This document shows positions 44,637-53,308 of a DNA stretch of 64,000 nucleotides, in pieces. Position 1 is the stretch's first letter. Each line of letters starts with the position of its first letter. The stretch comes from Halobellus sp. MBLA0158 (GTDB lineage: Archaea; Halobacteriota; Halobacteria; Halobacteriales; Haloferacaceae), in assembly GCF_041477585.1 (NCBI RefSeq), contig NZ_JBGNYA010000001.1:1364001-1428000 (forward strand), in the 5' to 3' direction. A program made the translations under genes and the position numbers. The notes beneath the pieces were generated by a model, which was given only the letters and a program-made list of their open reading frames with translations, did not search any database and was not told where the DNA came from.

Positions 44637-46025
44637 ATGGTAGATGATGATATGGGTCCAGAGACGGGGGCAAGCGGAAGCGGAGGTACTGGGGATCTAC
44701 CACCAGGCCCGGACGGGCTGCCGATCCTCGGAAACACCCACCAGTACATCAAACAGCCGATAGGGTTCTTCGACGAACTGATCGAATACGGGGACGTCGT
44801 CCACTGTGAGTTCCCGCGTATCGATGCCGTCGCGGTCTTCCACCCCGACTACGTCGGGGACGTACTCCTGGGTCAGGGCACCTACGAGCGGTGGAACTTC
44901 GACGAACTCAAAGACCTCCTCGATTACGAGATCGCGCCGCGGGGCCTCACGTTCACCCGCGGCGACGAGTGGAAACGACAGCGGCACTTCCTCCAGCCGA
45001 TGTTCGGACTGGACCGGCTGAAAGGGTTCAGTTCGGCGATGACTACCGCCACGGAACGGATGATCGCAGCGTGGGACGACGGCGAGGAACTCGTGCTCAA
45101 CGAGGAATTTTCCTGGCTGACGCTGTCCATTCTGACGAACTCGCTGTTCGATTTCGACCTCGGAGAGCGTCGACAGGTGATCGCTGACGCCGCCGACGAA
45201 CTGCAGGCGATGGCCGATATGAGCGGGCTGAGCGCCGTGGAACTGCTGCTGCCGTCGTGGATCCCGACGCATCGGAACCGTCGGTACAGCCGAGCGATGG
45301 ACGCCTTCGATGCGACCGTCGAGACACTCATCGAGGAGCGGCGAGCGAACCCGGAGCGGTACGACGACTTCCTGACGATGATGCTCGAAAAAGAAGACGA
45401 CCACGAGTACTCGATGAGCGACGAGGAGATCCACGATCACCTGATCACGTTCCTCATCGCCGGCCACGAGACGACCGCGATGGCGCTGACGTTCACGTGG
45501 CTGTTGCTCGCGCGCAACCCGGAGGCGCGCGAGCGCGTCGAGACCGAAGCCAAAACCGTACTGGACGGGCCGCCAACGGCTGCGCACCTCTCCGAGCTGA
45601 CGGTCACAGAGCGCGTCGCCAAGGAAGCACTGCGACTGTACCCGCCGGCGGGGATGCTGTTCCGTGAGGCCGTCGAAGAGACGGAACTCGGCGGCTACCG
45701 GATCCCGGAGGGGACGAAAATCCTGCTCCCGCAGTTCACCGTACACACTGACGATCGGTGGTTCGACGCGCCCGAAGAGTTCCGACCCGCACGCTTTAGA
45801 TCCGAACGCAGCGACGACCGCCCGGACTTCGCGTACTTCCCGTTCGGCGGCGGGCCCCACCAATGCATCGGGATGCACTTTGCGATGATGGAACTGAAAC
45901 ACATCATCCCGATCCTCGCCCGACGCGTCGATCTCGAATTGGTGAGTTCACCGACCCCGGACGTGAATATGGAACTGACGTTACAACCCGCCGAAGACGT
46001 CCGAATGCGCGTACACAAGCCTTGA
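44637..46025 (+). CDS. Cytochrome P450
   Basis: 462 residues, full length. The proline-rich start LPPGPDGLPILGNTHQY, I-helix FLIAGHETTAMALTF (oxygen-binding Thr), K-helix KEALRLYPP (ExxR), meander FRPARF and heme loop YFPFGGGPHQCIGMHF (axial Cys) are all present. No membrane helix at the N terminus, so soluble. Haloarchaeal P450s of this type hydroxylate or desaturate isoprenoid or fatty substrates; none is shown here. No ferredoxin or reductase gene lies nearby. The Bat-type regulator upstream may control it. Confidence 0.93.
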   Translation: MVDDDMGPETGASGSGGTGDLPPGPDGLPILGNTHQYIKQPIGFFDELIEYGDVVHCEFPRIDAVAVFHPDYVGDVLLGQGTYERWNFDELKDLLDYEIAPRGLTFTRGDEWKRQRHFLQPMFGLDRLKGFSSAMTTATERMIAAWDDGEELVLNEEFSWLTLSILTNSLFDFDLGERRQVIADAADELQAMADMSGLSAVELLLPSWIPTHRNRRYSRAMDAFDATVETLIEERRANPERYDDFLTMMLEKEDDHEYSMSDEEIHDHLITFLIAGHETTAMALTFTWLLLARNPEARERVETEAKTVLDGPPTAAHLSELTVTERVAKEALRLYPPAGMLFREAVEETELGGYRIPEGTKILLPQFTVHTDDRWFDAPEEFRPARFRSERSDDRPDFAYFPFGGGPHQCIGMHFAMMELKHIIPILARRVDLELVSSPTPDVNMELTLQPAEDVRMRVHKP

Positions 46026-46224
46026 CGCCGTGACAGCAGACCGCGCCAAGCGGGTCTCACAGTGGTCGTAGAGATACACGGAGAAGCCAGCGGAGGTGAT
46101 ACTGCAGCGTCCCTTGGGCGTACGTTAGATCATCGAGCAACGCGCGAAAGTGAACGCCCGACGTGTCGGCTATCCGCTGGTAGATCGCCCGCCGTGAGGC
46201 CAGTTCGATCCGGATCTGACATAC

Positions 46225-46401
46225 TCACTCCCGTGTCAACGCGACGAAAAACGCCAAGAGGCCACCGAGAATCAGGATCGCGCTCCCGTGTTCGAGCAAT
46301 TCTAGAGTGGCGTACGGGAAATACGGAAGCAACGGATATTCGAGAAACACGATGAGCCCGTAGACGGCGAACATCCCGTAGCCGAGCGTGACGATTCCCA
46401 T
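46225..46401 (-). CDS. 58-residue membrane protein paired with a winged-helix regulator
   Basis: Read directly from the sequence: ATG 46401 to TGA 46225. MGIVTLGYGMFAVYGLIVFL is one TM helix and HGSAILILGGLLAFFVAL a second, with a short loop (EYPLLPYFPYATLE). It starts 10 nt after the stop of the regulator gene, so the two form an operon. Haloarchaea often pair an ArsR-like regulator with a small two-helix protein of the DUF7521 kind, and this looks like such a pair. Function unknown; a membrane sensor or modulator of the regulator is an inference. Confidence 0.6.
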   Translation of the reverse strand: MGIVTLGYGMFAVYGLIVFLEYPLLPYFPYATLELLEHGSAILILGGLLAFFVALTRE

Positions 46402-46411
46402 ATTGTGGCCG

Positions 46412-46780
46412 TCACTCGGACGCGCGTTCCGGTGCCTGATGCGTCGCGTCGGCGAACCGGACGACCAGCTCTTCCGTTGTGACGGCGTACACGGTCATTT
46501 CCTTTCCCTTTTCGGAGTACCACGTTCCGACCGGCGTGACGAGATCGACGTCACGTAGCCGGTCTAAGTGGTACGTGACGTTCTGGATCGACTGCCCGAT
46601 TGCGGTCGCAACGTCGGACGCCGTCCCCGGGTCTCGTTTGAGCGTGGTCAGGATTTCCTGTGCGGTATCCGATGACAGGACTTGGAGGACCTCGGGGGGA
46701 TTCTCGCCGCCGACGACGACGTCGGTCTGTTTCTCGGGAGCGTGTTCGACTGACGGCTGGTGTGGGAGCGCACTGGACAT
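46412..46780 (-). CDS. ArsR-like winged-helix transcriptional regulator
   Basis: 122 residues from ATG 46780 (MSSALPHQPSVEH); longer in-frame starts would cross the operator. VLQVLSSDTAQEILTTLKRD is helix 1-2, TASDVATAIGQSIQNVTYHL the recognition helix, and VTPVGTWYSEKGKEMTVYAV the wing. The C-terminal VRFADATHQAPERASE is short. Its start faces the GbsR-type gene at 46914, with a 10-bp inverted repeat between them, which either could bind. Confidence 0.82.
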   Translation of the reverse strand: MSSALPHQPSVEHAPEKQTDVVVGGENPPEVLQVLSSDTAQEILTTLKRDPGTASDVATAIGQSIQNVTYHLDRLRDVDLVTPVGTWYSEKGKEMTVYAVTTEELVVRFADATHQAPERASE

Positions 46781-46800
46781 TGACTTGGATGATCCGTTTT

Positions 46801-46826
46801 GTTTGTTCGGCTCATCCCGAACAAAC
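46801..46826. promoter_or_regulatory. 10-bp inverted repeat operator between divergent regulators
   Basis: GTTTGTTCGG (46801-46810) and CCGAACAAAC (46817-46826) are a perfect 10-10 repeat with a 6-nt spacer. It sits 20 nt before the ArsR-like start and 88 nt before the GbsR-like start. A dimeric winged-helix protein, encoded on either side, is the expected ligand. Confidence 0.65.
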
Positions 46827-46913
46827 GAATCAAACAATTTAATACTTATGGAGTCTTTGCCGTAGATATGACTCAAGAGGGGACTCATCACGCCGGCACA
46901 CGAGGGAGTTCAT

Positions 46914-47420
46914 ATGAGTAACGGGGACCGTGACCTCGCAAGCGAACGCGTCATCGAATCGCTGGAACAATCGGCCGAGGTGTATGGGCTGAGCCGCTCG
47001 GCTGGACGCATCTACGGCGTCCTGTATTTTGCCACCGAGCCGCTCTCGATTCCAGAACTGGTCGAGCAGACCGGCTATGCCAAGTCCACTGTGAGTAACG
47101 TAACCCGGACGCTCACACGGATCGGGCTGATCCATCGGCGCTCCTCGGACGGCGGCGGGCGGCGAGTACAGTTCACGGCAGAACGCGAGATCTGGTTCAT
47201 CCTCCAGGACGTCTTCCAGCAGTACATCCAACGCGAGATCCAGACGACCCTGCGAACGATCCGGCGAGCGGAAAACCAACTCTCGGACTCAGATACCAGC
47301 GACGCCGAACGGATCCGTGACCTCCGAACGACCTACGAAGATTTCGAGGAGATCGTCGAGCTCGCATCGAACCTCTCCGCCGCCGAACTCCGTGAGGCGC
47401 TCGAAACGTACGAGGAGTAA
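46914..47420 (+). CDS. GbsR/MarR-family transcriptional regulator
   Basis: 168 residues. The winged helix lies at about 20-80: YGLSRSAGRIYGVLYFATEP, SIPELVEQTGYAKSTVSNVT (recognition helix) and RIGLIHRRSSDGGGRR (wing). Residues 85-165 are a long helical dimerisation part (YIQREIQTTLRTIRRAENQL). This outline is that of GbsR-type regulators, linked in other microbes to compatible solutes or multidrug genes. GGGAG sits upstream of ATG 46914. Its neighbour shares the 10-bp inverted repeat. Confidence 0.85.
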   Translation: MSNGDRDLASERVIESLEQSAEVYGLSRSAGRIYGVLYFATEPLSIPELVEQTGYAKSTVSNVTRTLTRIGLIHRRSSDGGGRRVQFTAEREIWFILQDVFQQYIQREIQTTLRTIRRAENQLSDSDTSDAERIRDLRTTYEDFEEIVELASNLSAAELREALETYEE

Positions 47421-47431
47421 GTCCGGTTCGC

Positions 47432-47983
47432 TCACCAATAGACGGTGTAGGTACAGCGGTCCTCCCCGTTCCGCCGACAGGTAGAGCCCGTCTCTTCGAT
47501 GAACACGAACGAATCCATCGACGCGTACTGTTCCGCGACGCCTCTGATCAGACCTCGATCGAACGGACACGGGTACGGGTTGTAACACGTGACTGTCCCG
47601 GCCCGGTCGTCGGTCTGCTCGAATCGGTACCACCCGATCTCGCCGCCGCGGTGGTTCCGTTGATACGCCTCGTCGATCGACCGTAGCCCTTCCGGGACCG
47701 TGTCGAACTCGTTGGGCCACTCGGCGGCGTCCGGAATCTGTTCGCCGAGACGGTCCAACACGTGCGGTTGCAGTTCCTCGGCGATGGCTTCGAACGCGTT
47801 CAACCACGCCTGTTGCGGATACCACTCGTCGGGTGCGGGGTCGGTAATCCCCTCTTCAGCCAGCGCCTGCAACGCTTGCTCCCGATACGCGTCTGAGAAC
47901 TTCCCCATCCCCTGTTCGACGATCGTCAGGACGGTTTCGCCGTTGATCTCGACGGTCGGGTCGAACGCTTCATACGAGGCCAT
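47432..47983 (-). CDS. V4R/4-vinyl-reductase-like protein with Cys motif
   Basis: 183 residues from ATG 47983 (MASYEAFDPTVEINGETVL); seven more codons are open upstream. The C-terminal CYNPYPCPFDRGLIRGVAEQ, then TGSTCRRNGEDRCTYTVYW resembles the V4R small-molecule-binding fold, where such cysteines bind a ligand or metal. The N-terminal half is helical. It converges on the GbsR-type gene with an 11-nt gap. Ligand unknown. Confidence 0.6.
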   Translation of the reverse strand: MASYEAFDPTVEINGETVLTIVEQGMGKFSDAYREQALQALAEEGITDPAPDEWYPQQAWLNAFEAIAEELQPHVLDRLGEQIPDAAEWPNEFDTVPEGLRSIDEAYQRNHRGGEIGWYRFEQTDDRAGTVTCYNPYPCPFDRGLIRGVAEQYASMDSFVFIEETGSTCRRNGEDRCTYTVYW

Positions 47984-48091
47984 CACGCCAAAACTTCCGA
48001 TCAACAGACATAAATCCCGCAGGTATGCGGTTCATCGCCGTCGAGAAACAAGACGAACACTCGAAACGGGTCGATACGTTGATCGGGTCAT

Positions 48092-48304
48092 CTATCCGGT
48101 GCCGTCTTCGAGATCGCTGATCGTCCCCTCATCGATCGTGATCCGCATCGAATCGCCCGGTTCGATTTCGGTGCAGGGGAGCGTGTCTTCGGGCGTGATG
48201 AGAACTGATGGAGTACACGTCGGAGACACGAACGCCACGAGGTCTTCTGTACACGTGGCAACGGTAGCGGGATATGTGCCATCAGAGATGTCGTGATGAC
48301 CCAC
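48092..48304 (-). CDS. Small Cys-containing beta-rich protein
   Basis: 70 residues from GTG 48304 (GHHDISDGTYPATVATC); the frame is open further upstream but overlaps the divergent SDR promoter. The body is beta-rich with three Cys (TVATCTEDLVAFVSPTCTPS, then LPCTEIEPGD) and a C-terminal DSMRITIDEGTISDLED that fits haloarchaeal bias well. It is short and unplaced in any family, so the start is unsure. Confidence 0.5.
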   Translation of the reverse strand: MGHHDISDGTYPATVATCTEDLVAFVSPTCTPSVLITPEDTLPCTEIEPGDSMRITIDEGTISDLEDGTG

Positions 48305-48448
48305 GTCGTAATCGGCGCCCCCCAGAGACAAAGTAAATCGCCTGTTAAACTGCTCGGACGAGGACTTGGAACTGAACTGCAGCGGAGCGAGACCGATCTG
48401 GTGGTCGCCGGGCAAGAGCCTTTTCCGACTGGTACCCGACCGTCGGAT

Positions 48449-49237
48449 ATGGACCTCGATCTCGGACTGGAGGGCAACGTAGCGCTGGTCACCGGAAGCG
48501 CCACGGGCCTCGGCCACGCCTGTGCGGAAGCGTTCTCGCGTCAGGGCGCGGACGTCGCCCTCGCCGCGCCGAACCTAGACGACCTCGCGTACGCCGGCGA
48601 CAGGCTCGACGCGCTCGGTGAGGGGGACATCTTCGGTCTCGAACTCGACGTCCGCGACCCCGACCACCTGGCGGTCCTCGTCGAAGAGACCGTCGACCAG
48701 TACGGTGGCATCGACCATCTCGTCACGGGGCCCCGACCGCTCGAACCGGGGCGGTTCCTCGACGTCTCCGACGAGGACTGGTTCCGGGGGTTCGATCGGC
48801 TGTTTATGAGCGTCGTCTGGGCCATCCGCGAGTCCGCCCCGCACCTCGAAGCCTCCGATGCGGGCACGGTCGTCACCGTCGCCAACCCCGCCATTCCGGC
48901 GCTCGCGGACGAGCTGTCGGTGGCGACCGCCTACGGGCGAGCGGTCCAGGGGCTCACCGAGAGCCAGGCGACGGCGTTCGCGCCGGATGTCCGCGTGAAC
49001 GCGGTCGCTCCGGGGCCGCACGAGACCGCGGACCTGGAGGGGCTCCTCGCTCGACGCGTCGACGCCGGCGAGTTCGAGGACCTCGCGTCGGCCTGGGAGG
49101 CCGTGCTCGCGGACTGTCCCTACGAGTCGCCGGGGGATCCGCTCGACCTGGGGGCGGTGGTCACGTTCCTGTCCAGCCGGCACGCGAGCTTCGTCAACGG
49201 CGCGACCGTCCCGGTCGACGGCGGATCCGGGATCTGA
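48449..49237 (+). CDS. SDR-family protein lacking catalytic Lys
   Basis: 262 residues from ATG 48449 (MDLDLGLEGNVALVTGSATG), where family homology starts; 52 more codons are open upstream. GSATGLGHA is the cofactor loop and LDVRDPDHLAVL the acidic-strand neighbour. The NxAG strand reads LVTGPRPLEPG, the Ser strand VTVANPAIPA, and the YxxxK motif AYGRAVQG: Tyr is present, Lys is Val, and the Ser is not obvious. DVRVNAVAPGPHETA and the C-terminal FVNGATVPVDGGSGI are normal. It is likely inactive as a standard reductase or uses a different mechanism. Confidence 0.75.
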   Translation: MDLDLGLEGNVALVTGSATGLGHACAEAFSRQGADVALAAPNLDDLAYAGDRLDALGEGDIFGLELDVRDPDHLAVLVEETVDQYGGIDHLVTGPRPLEPGRFLDVSDEDWFRGFDRLFMSVVWAIRESAPHLEASDAGTVVTVANPAIPALADELSVATAYGRAVQGLTESQATAFAPDVRVNAVAPGPHETADLEGLLARRVDAGEFEDLASAWEAVLADCPYESPGDPLDLGAVVTFLSSRHASFVNGATVPVDGGSGI

Positions 49238-49321
49238 GAGGCCCAGCCGAAGCCCGGCTCGGGGGATCGCTGACGACGCCGCGCAGCGACCGAGCCTCCC
49301 GGCGCCGGAAGGCGGAGTCGG

Positions 49322-50215
49322 TCACGAGAGGTGATCGAGGAGCGCGTCGGTCACCGCTGCCCGCTCGTGATGCACCCAGTGGGACGCCTCCGGGAACGTC
49401 CGCAGCCGGCCGGTCTCGCAGTAGTCGAGGCTCCGTTCGGCCATCGAAGGCACGAGGCCGATGTCGTCTTCACCCCAGCAGATGAGCGTCGGCTGTGTCA
49501 CGGTGTCGCGCGCCGGGCGCTCGGACCGCCGGAAGCCGCGGTACCAGTGTATCCGCGGTTCGACGCCGGTGTGTCGCCACGCCGCCTGATACCGAGCGAT
49601 CGTCTCGTCGTCGAAGGTACCGGGATTCGAGGAGAGCTCCAGCGTCGCGACCATATTGTCCATCTCGTTTCGGCGCAGCATCCACTCGGGGAGCTTCGGG
49701 AGCTGATAGAACCAGACGTACCAGCTCCGAACGATCTGTCGGAGGCTGGACCGAAGCGTCTCCCGATACACCGTCGGGTGGGGGACGTTGCAGATCCCGA
49801 GTCGGTCGACGACTGCGGGCTCGCGGAGGGCGACGTTCCAGGCGACGAACGCGCCGAAGTCGTGTCCGACCACGTGGGCCGACTCGCGCCCCTCTGTGTG
49901 GATCAGTCCGCAGACGTCGGCGACGAGGTTCGACTGCCGGTAGGCGTCGATCCCCTCGGGCGCCTCGCTCAGATTACAGCCCCGCTGGTCCGGGACGACG
50001 ACGCGGTAGCCGGCGTCGGCGAGCGCGACGATCTGCTCGCGCCAGCCGTACCAGAAGTCCGGATGCCCGTGCAGCAGGACGACGAGGGGCGCGTCCGGCT
50101 CGCCCGCCGTCACCACGTGCAGTCGGACGCCGTTCACCTCGCGGTAGCCGGATTCGACGTCGCGGTCGGCGAGCAGCGATGCGTCAGTCTTCGCGGGCGG
50201 TGTCGTAGCTGACAT
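49322..50215 (-). CDS. Alpha/beta hydrolase, epoxide hydrolase-like
   Basis: 297 residues. The oxyanion loop is VVLLHGHPDFWYGWRE, the nucleophile elbow is VVGHDFGAFVAWNV (Asp, not Ser), the acid is in LICWGEDDIGLVPS and the His in FPEASHWVHHERAA. An Asp nucleophile with HGxPDFWYxWR is the pattern of soluble epoxide hydrolases and haloalkane dehalogenases. PDQRGCNLSEAPEGIDAYRQ is also typical. The cap runs about 140-215. Substrate unknown. Confidence 0.87.
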   Translation of the reverse strand: MSATTPPAKTDASLLADRDVESGYREVNGVRLHVVTAGEPDAPLVVLLHGHPDFWYGWREQIVALADAGYRVVVPDQRGCNLSEAPEGIDAYRQSNLVADVCGLIHTEGRESAHVVGHDFGAFVAWNVALREPAVVDRLGICNVPHPTVYRETLRSSLRQIVRSWYVWFYQLPKLPEWMLRRNEMDNMVATLELSSNPGTFDDETIARYQAAWRHTGVEPRIHWYRGFRRSERPARDTVTQPTLICWGEDDIGLVPSMAERSLDYCETGRLRTFPEASHWVHHERAAVTDALLDHLS

Positions 50216-50425
50216 CTGTGTTCGTGTGGGAACGGTTCGAAGTCCGTGCTCGGATCGGCCGTCGCTCTGACAACTGAGAGTACGCGACGGGACCGGATAG
50301 GCCGGCTGCCGTAGGTGTGTGGTGATTTTTATATCGGCACGCGAGCGTGCTCGTCGTCGAGAGACTCATCATCTGAATCCGGCCGCGGCGGAAGGCTTAC
50401 CTCGCCGGCGGGCGCCCCTGACGGT

Positions 50426-51271
50426 ATGCAGTCGCTGCCGGAGACCCCGGAGCTGACGCCGCCGACGGACCTGTCCGGCCACCTCTGGGTGCAGGAGCTC
50501 CCGACGGGGGGACGGCTCCGGTTTCAGGTGACGGCGGCCGGCGGACTCGCGTTCGCTACGCCGGACGAGACGAGCACGACCGTCACGGCGCTTTCGGCCC
50601 CGTATCGGCGCGCGGCGTGGCGACTCCGGGAGGCCCTCGACCGCGACGCGGTCCGGTCTGCGGTCGACGATCCGGAGACCATCACGTTCGTCGGGCGAGC
50701 CACGTGGAACGAGGGTATCGACTACCCGTGGCGCGACGTCCCGGCGTTCCTCGGCAGCGACGTCTGGAGCGACCGGACGGATCGGTTCCTGCCGCCGGAT
50801 ACGGCGACGGCGGCGTTCGAACGGCTCGGCGTGCCGACTCTGCCCGCCGTCGCGAAGGAACAGCCCGTGTCCCACACCGACCTCTCTCAGTATACCGACC
50901 CCGACGGATTCCCGTCGTCGGCGTGGCGCGACGGCCGCGCCGCCGGCGTCCTCCTCCGCGACAAGACCGGGACGCGCGCCCAGGCGTGGCGCCCCGTCGC
51001 GACGGCCACCGGATCGGACCGCGACGACCCCTCCGTTGCGGACGTCGTGACGCGATACGCGACCGAAGAGCGCATCGCCGAGACGGTCGCGCGCCTGGAC
51101 GCTACCGAGTACGCTCCGTCGGTCGAGGCCGTACGCGACCGCGTCGTCGCCGACATCGCCCGGGAACGCTACCCCGAACTGTACCGGGACGGCGACCCCG
51201 TCGTGTCGATGCGAGCGCTCGACTCCGCGATCGCGGAGTCGGTCCAGCGGTACCTCGCCGATCGCCCGTGA
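50426..51271 (+). CDS. RNA-ligase-like (nucleotidyltransferase superfamily) protein
   Basis: 281 residues from ATG 50426 (MQSLPETPELTPPTDL). RLRFQVTAAGGLAFATPDET lies where motif I and the following strands occur. FVGRATWNEGIDYPWRDVPA and DVWSDRTDRFLPPD are conserved in haloarchaeal homologues as I recall them. GRAAGVLLRDKTGTRAQAWR matches motifs IV-V of RNA ligases. The adenylated Lys of KxDG is not visible, so activity is uncertain. It is followed 39 nt later by a BtpA-family gene. Confidence 0.55.
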   Translation: MQSLPETPELTPPTDLSGHLWVQELPTGGRLRFQVTAAGGLAFATPDETSTTVTALSAPYRRAAWRLREALDRDAVRSAVDDPETITFVGRATWNEGIDYPWRDVPAFLGSDVWSDRTDRFLPPDTATAAFERLGVPTLPAVAKEQPVSHTDLSQYTDPDGFPSSAWRDGRAAGVLLRDKTGTRAQAWRPVATATGSDRDDPSVADVVTRYATEERIAETVARLDATEYAPSVEAVRDRVVADIARERYPELYRDGDPVVSMRALDSAIAESVQRYLADRP

Positions 51272-51310
51272 GCGGAGTCGATTAAGTCTCTCGAACGGTG
51301 AGACAGCGGT

Positions 51311-52108
51311 ATGGACATCTTCGGCTCGGAGACGCCGATCATCGGAATGGTACACCTGCCGCCGCTCCCGGGCGCGCCCGGCTTCGACGGCGACAGGGGC
51401 GCGATCCGCGACCGACTCCACCGGGACGCGTCGGCGCTCGAATCGGGAGGCGTCGACGGGATTATGCTGGAGAACTTCGGCGACGCTCCCTTCTACCCGG
51501 ACCGGGTGCCCCGCCACGTCGTCGCCGACGTCGCGGCGCTCGCGGAGTCGCTCCGCGAACGCGTCTCGATCCCCTTCGGCGTGAACGTGCTCCGAAACGA
51601 CGCCCGGAGCGCGCTCGGCGTCGCCGCCGCGACTGGCGGGGCCTTCGTCCGCGTGAACGTACACACCGGGGCGCGACTGACCGACCAGGGCCTCATCGAG
51701 GGGACGGCTCACGAGACGCTGCGGCTCCGCGAGCGGCTCGACGCCGACGTCGCGATCCTCGCGGACATCGACGTGAAGCACTCCGCACCGGTCGCCGAAC
51801 GGCCGCTCGGCGAGGTCGTGAGCGAACTCGTCGAGCGCGGCGGGGCCGACGCGGTCGTCGTGAGCGGCACCGGCACGGGCGAGGCGGTCGAGACGGACGC
51901 CCTCGACGCCGTGGTCGAAGCCCGCGACGCGCGCGGCCTCGACGCGCCGGTCCTGGTCGGCAGCGGCGTGACGCCCGAGACGGCGCCCGAACTCCTCTCG
52001 GTCGCCGACGGCGCGATCGTCGGGACGGCGCTCAAACGGGGCGGCGAGACGACGAACCCCGTGGACGAAGCCGCGGTCGAGCGCCTCGTCGACGCCCGCC
52101 CTCACTGA
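51311..52108 (+). CDS. btpA: BtpA/SgcQ family TIM-barrel-like protein
   Basis: 265 residues. The start ETPIIGMVHLPPLPGAPGFD and the pieces GGVDGIMLENFGDAPFYPDR, VNVLRNDARSALGVAAATGG and ILADIDVKHSAPVAERPLGE, then VVVSGTGTGEAVETDAL are the BtpA family signatures. BtpA helps photosystem I stability in cyanobacteria; SgcQ relatives sit with sugar genes in bacteria. Here it converges with a PfkB kinase (7-nt overlap at the 3' ends), a pairing seen with sugar or nucleoside salvage. Catalytic role not known. Confidence 0.88.
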   Translation: MDIFGSETPIIGMVHLPPLPGAPGFDGDRGAIRDRLHRDASALESGGVDGIMLENFGDAPFYPDRVPRHVVADVAALAESLRERVSIPFGVNVLRNDARSALGVAAATGGAFVRVNVHTGARLTDQGLIEGTAHETLRLRERLDADVAILADIDVKHSAPVAERPLGEVVSELVERGGADAVVVSGTGTGEAVETDALDAVVEARDARGLDAPVLVGSGVTPETAPELLSVADGAIVGTALKRGGETTNPVDEAAVERLVDARPH

Positions 52109-53031
52109 GTCTCCAGGAACTCCCGCACCGCGGACTCCGAGGGAAGGCGGCCGCGTGCGCCGTCGGCGGTGCAGTTGAGCGCCGCCGCGGCGGCCGCAAA
52201 GCGACCTGCTGCCGCCGGCGACTGCCCGCCGAGCACCCACGTGTGGATCAGCCCCGCGGTGAAGGCGTCGCCGGCGCCGGTCGTGTCCGTCACGTCCACC
52301 TCGAAGGCGGGCACCTCGGTCACCGCCCCCTCGTCGAGGAGGACCGCGCCGTCGCGCCCCCGCGTGACGGCGGCGCGAGAGACGCCCCGTCGCGCGAGGG
52401 CAGTTACGGCCTCCTCGACCCCGCCGCCGAAGTACGACTCGGCGGCGACCTCACCGACCACGAACAGATCGATCACGGGGAGAAGGCGATCGATAGTGGC
52501 CGGCGTCGTTCCCCGGCCTTCGAGCTCCGAGAGCGGCCCCGCGAGGTCGAACACGAGCGTCGAGACCGGTCCGCGCTCGCGCGCGTCCACGAGTCCGGAG
52601 ACCACCTCGTCGGGAGCGTAGGCGCTGGTGAAGACCGTTCCGGCCTCGCCCGCGTACTCGACGTCGGCCTCGTCGAGCCGAAGCTTCGGGACGCTGTCCC
52701 CGCCGGCGACGATCATTCGCTCGCCGTCCGGACCGCGGAGGACCAGCGTGTACGACGACTCCTCGGGGCCGGAACGGACCCGAGTGCAGTCGATCCCGCG
52801 TGCGCGGAGGTCATCCTCGATCTCCTCGGCTGCATCCTCGCCGACGCGCGTGACGATGCCCGTCTCGTTCCCCAGCGCGGCGAGCCCCGAAGCGACGTTC
52901 GCGGCGACGCCGCCCACTTCTGTCGCGTGATCGCGGACGAACGCCCCGCCGTCGGGCTCTGGGAGGTTCGAGAGCGCGTACAGGTGGTCGATGACGGCAC
53001 TGCCGACCGAAACGACGTCGAGCGAGGCCAT
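52102..53031 (-). CDS. PfkB-family carbohydrate kinase
   Basis: 309 residues from ATG 53031 (MASLDVVSVGSAVIDHLYAL); the open frame upstream is not conserved-looking. GGVAANVASGLAALGNETGI is motif 1 (substrate side) and DVTDTTGAGDAFTAGLIHTW is motif 2 with the catalytic Asp and anion hole. The middle VFDLAGPLSELEGRGTTPAT is the lid region. It phosphorylates a sugar or nucleoside with ATP; ribokinase-like and ADP-ribose-salvage kinases are possible. The neighbouring BtpA gene suggests a shared route. Confidence 0.9.
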   Translation of the reverse strand: MASLDVVSVGSAVIDHLYALSNLPEPDGGAFVRDHATEVGGVAANVASGLAALGNETGIVTRVGEDAAEEIEDDLRARGIDCTRVRSGPEESSYTLVLRGPDGERMIVAGGDSVPKLRLDEADVEYAGEAGTVFTSAYAPDEVVSGLVDARERGPVSTLVFDLAGPLSELEGRGTTPATIDRLLPVIDLFVVGEVAAESYFGGGVEEAVTALARRGVSRAAVTRGRDGAVLLDEGAVTEVPAFEVDVTDTTGAGDAFTAGLIHTWVLGGQSPAAAGRFAAAAAALNCTADGARGRLPSESAVREFLETQ

Positions 53032-53308
53032 TGCGTCTCCTCGGAGGTGGGACTCTACGACCATACAGGCGTTGCTGTTCGTCGCTCCGTGCGGGACGCG
53101 GTGACGAGATTCGAGAACGTCGACGGCGACCGAGCGAAACGGTGGAGGGCCGAAGCGGGGGGATGCTTCCGCATCCATTGGTTCGTTCACGTGACAGAGA
53201 TACAAGAGCACTCCGCTGACAAAGAAGCACCATTGAGAACGTAAGTAATTGTAACATCATCAACGAAACGACCGCAGTATCTATACTGTACCCTCACGAA
53301 GCGATCCT

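Noticed and set aside
46302-46523. 73-codon minus-strand frame over the small membrane gene and the regulator
   Set aside because: Arg-rich shadow; the 58-codon frame at 46225-46401 is hydrophobic, coupled and more convincing.
50369-53244. Open frames of 623 and 648 codons overlapping the RNA-ligase-like, BtpA and PfkB genes
   Set aside because: Arg- and Gly-rich shadow translations on GC-rich coding DNA; the three recognised genes account for the region.
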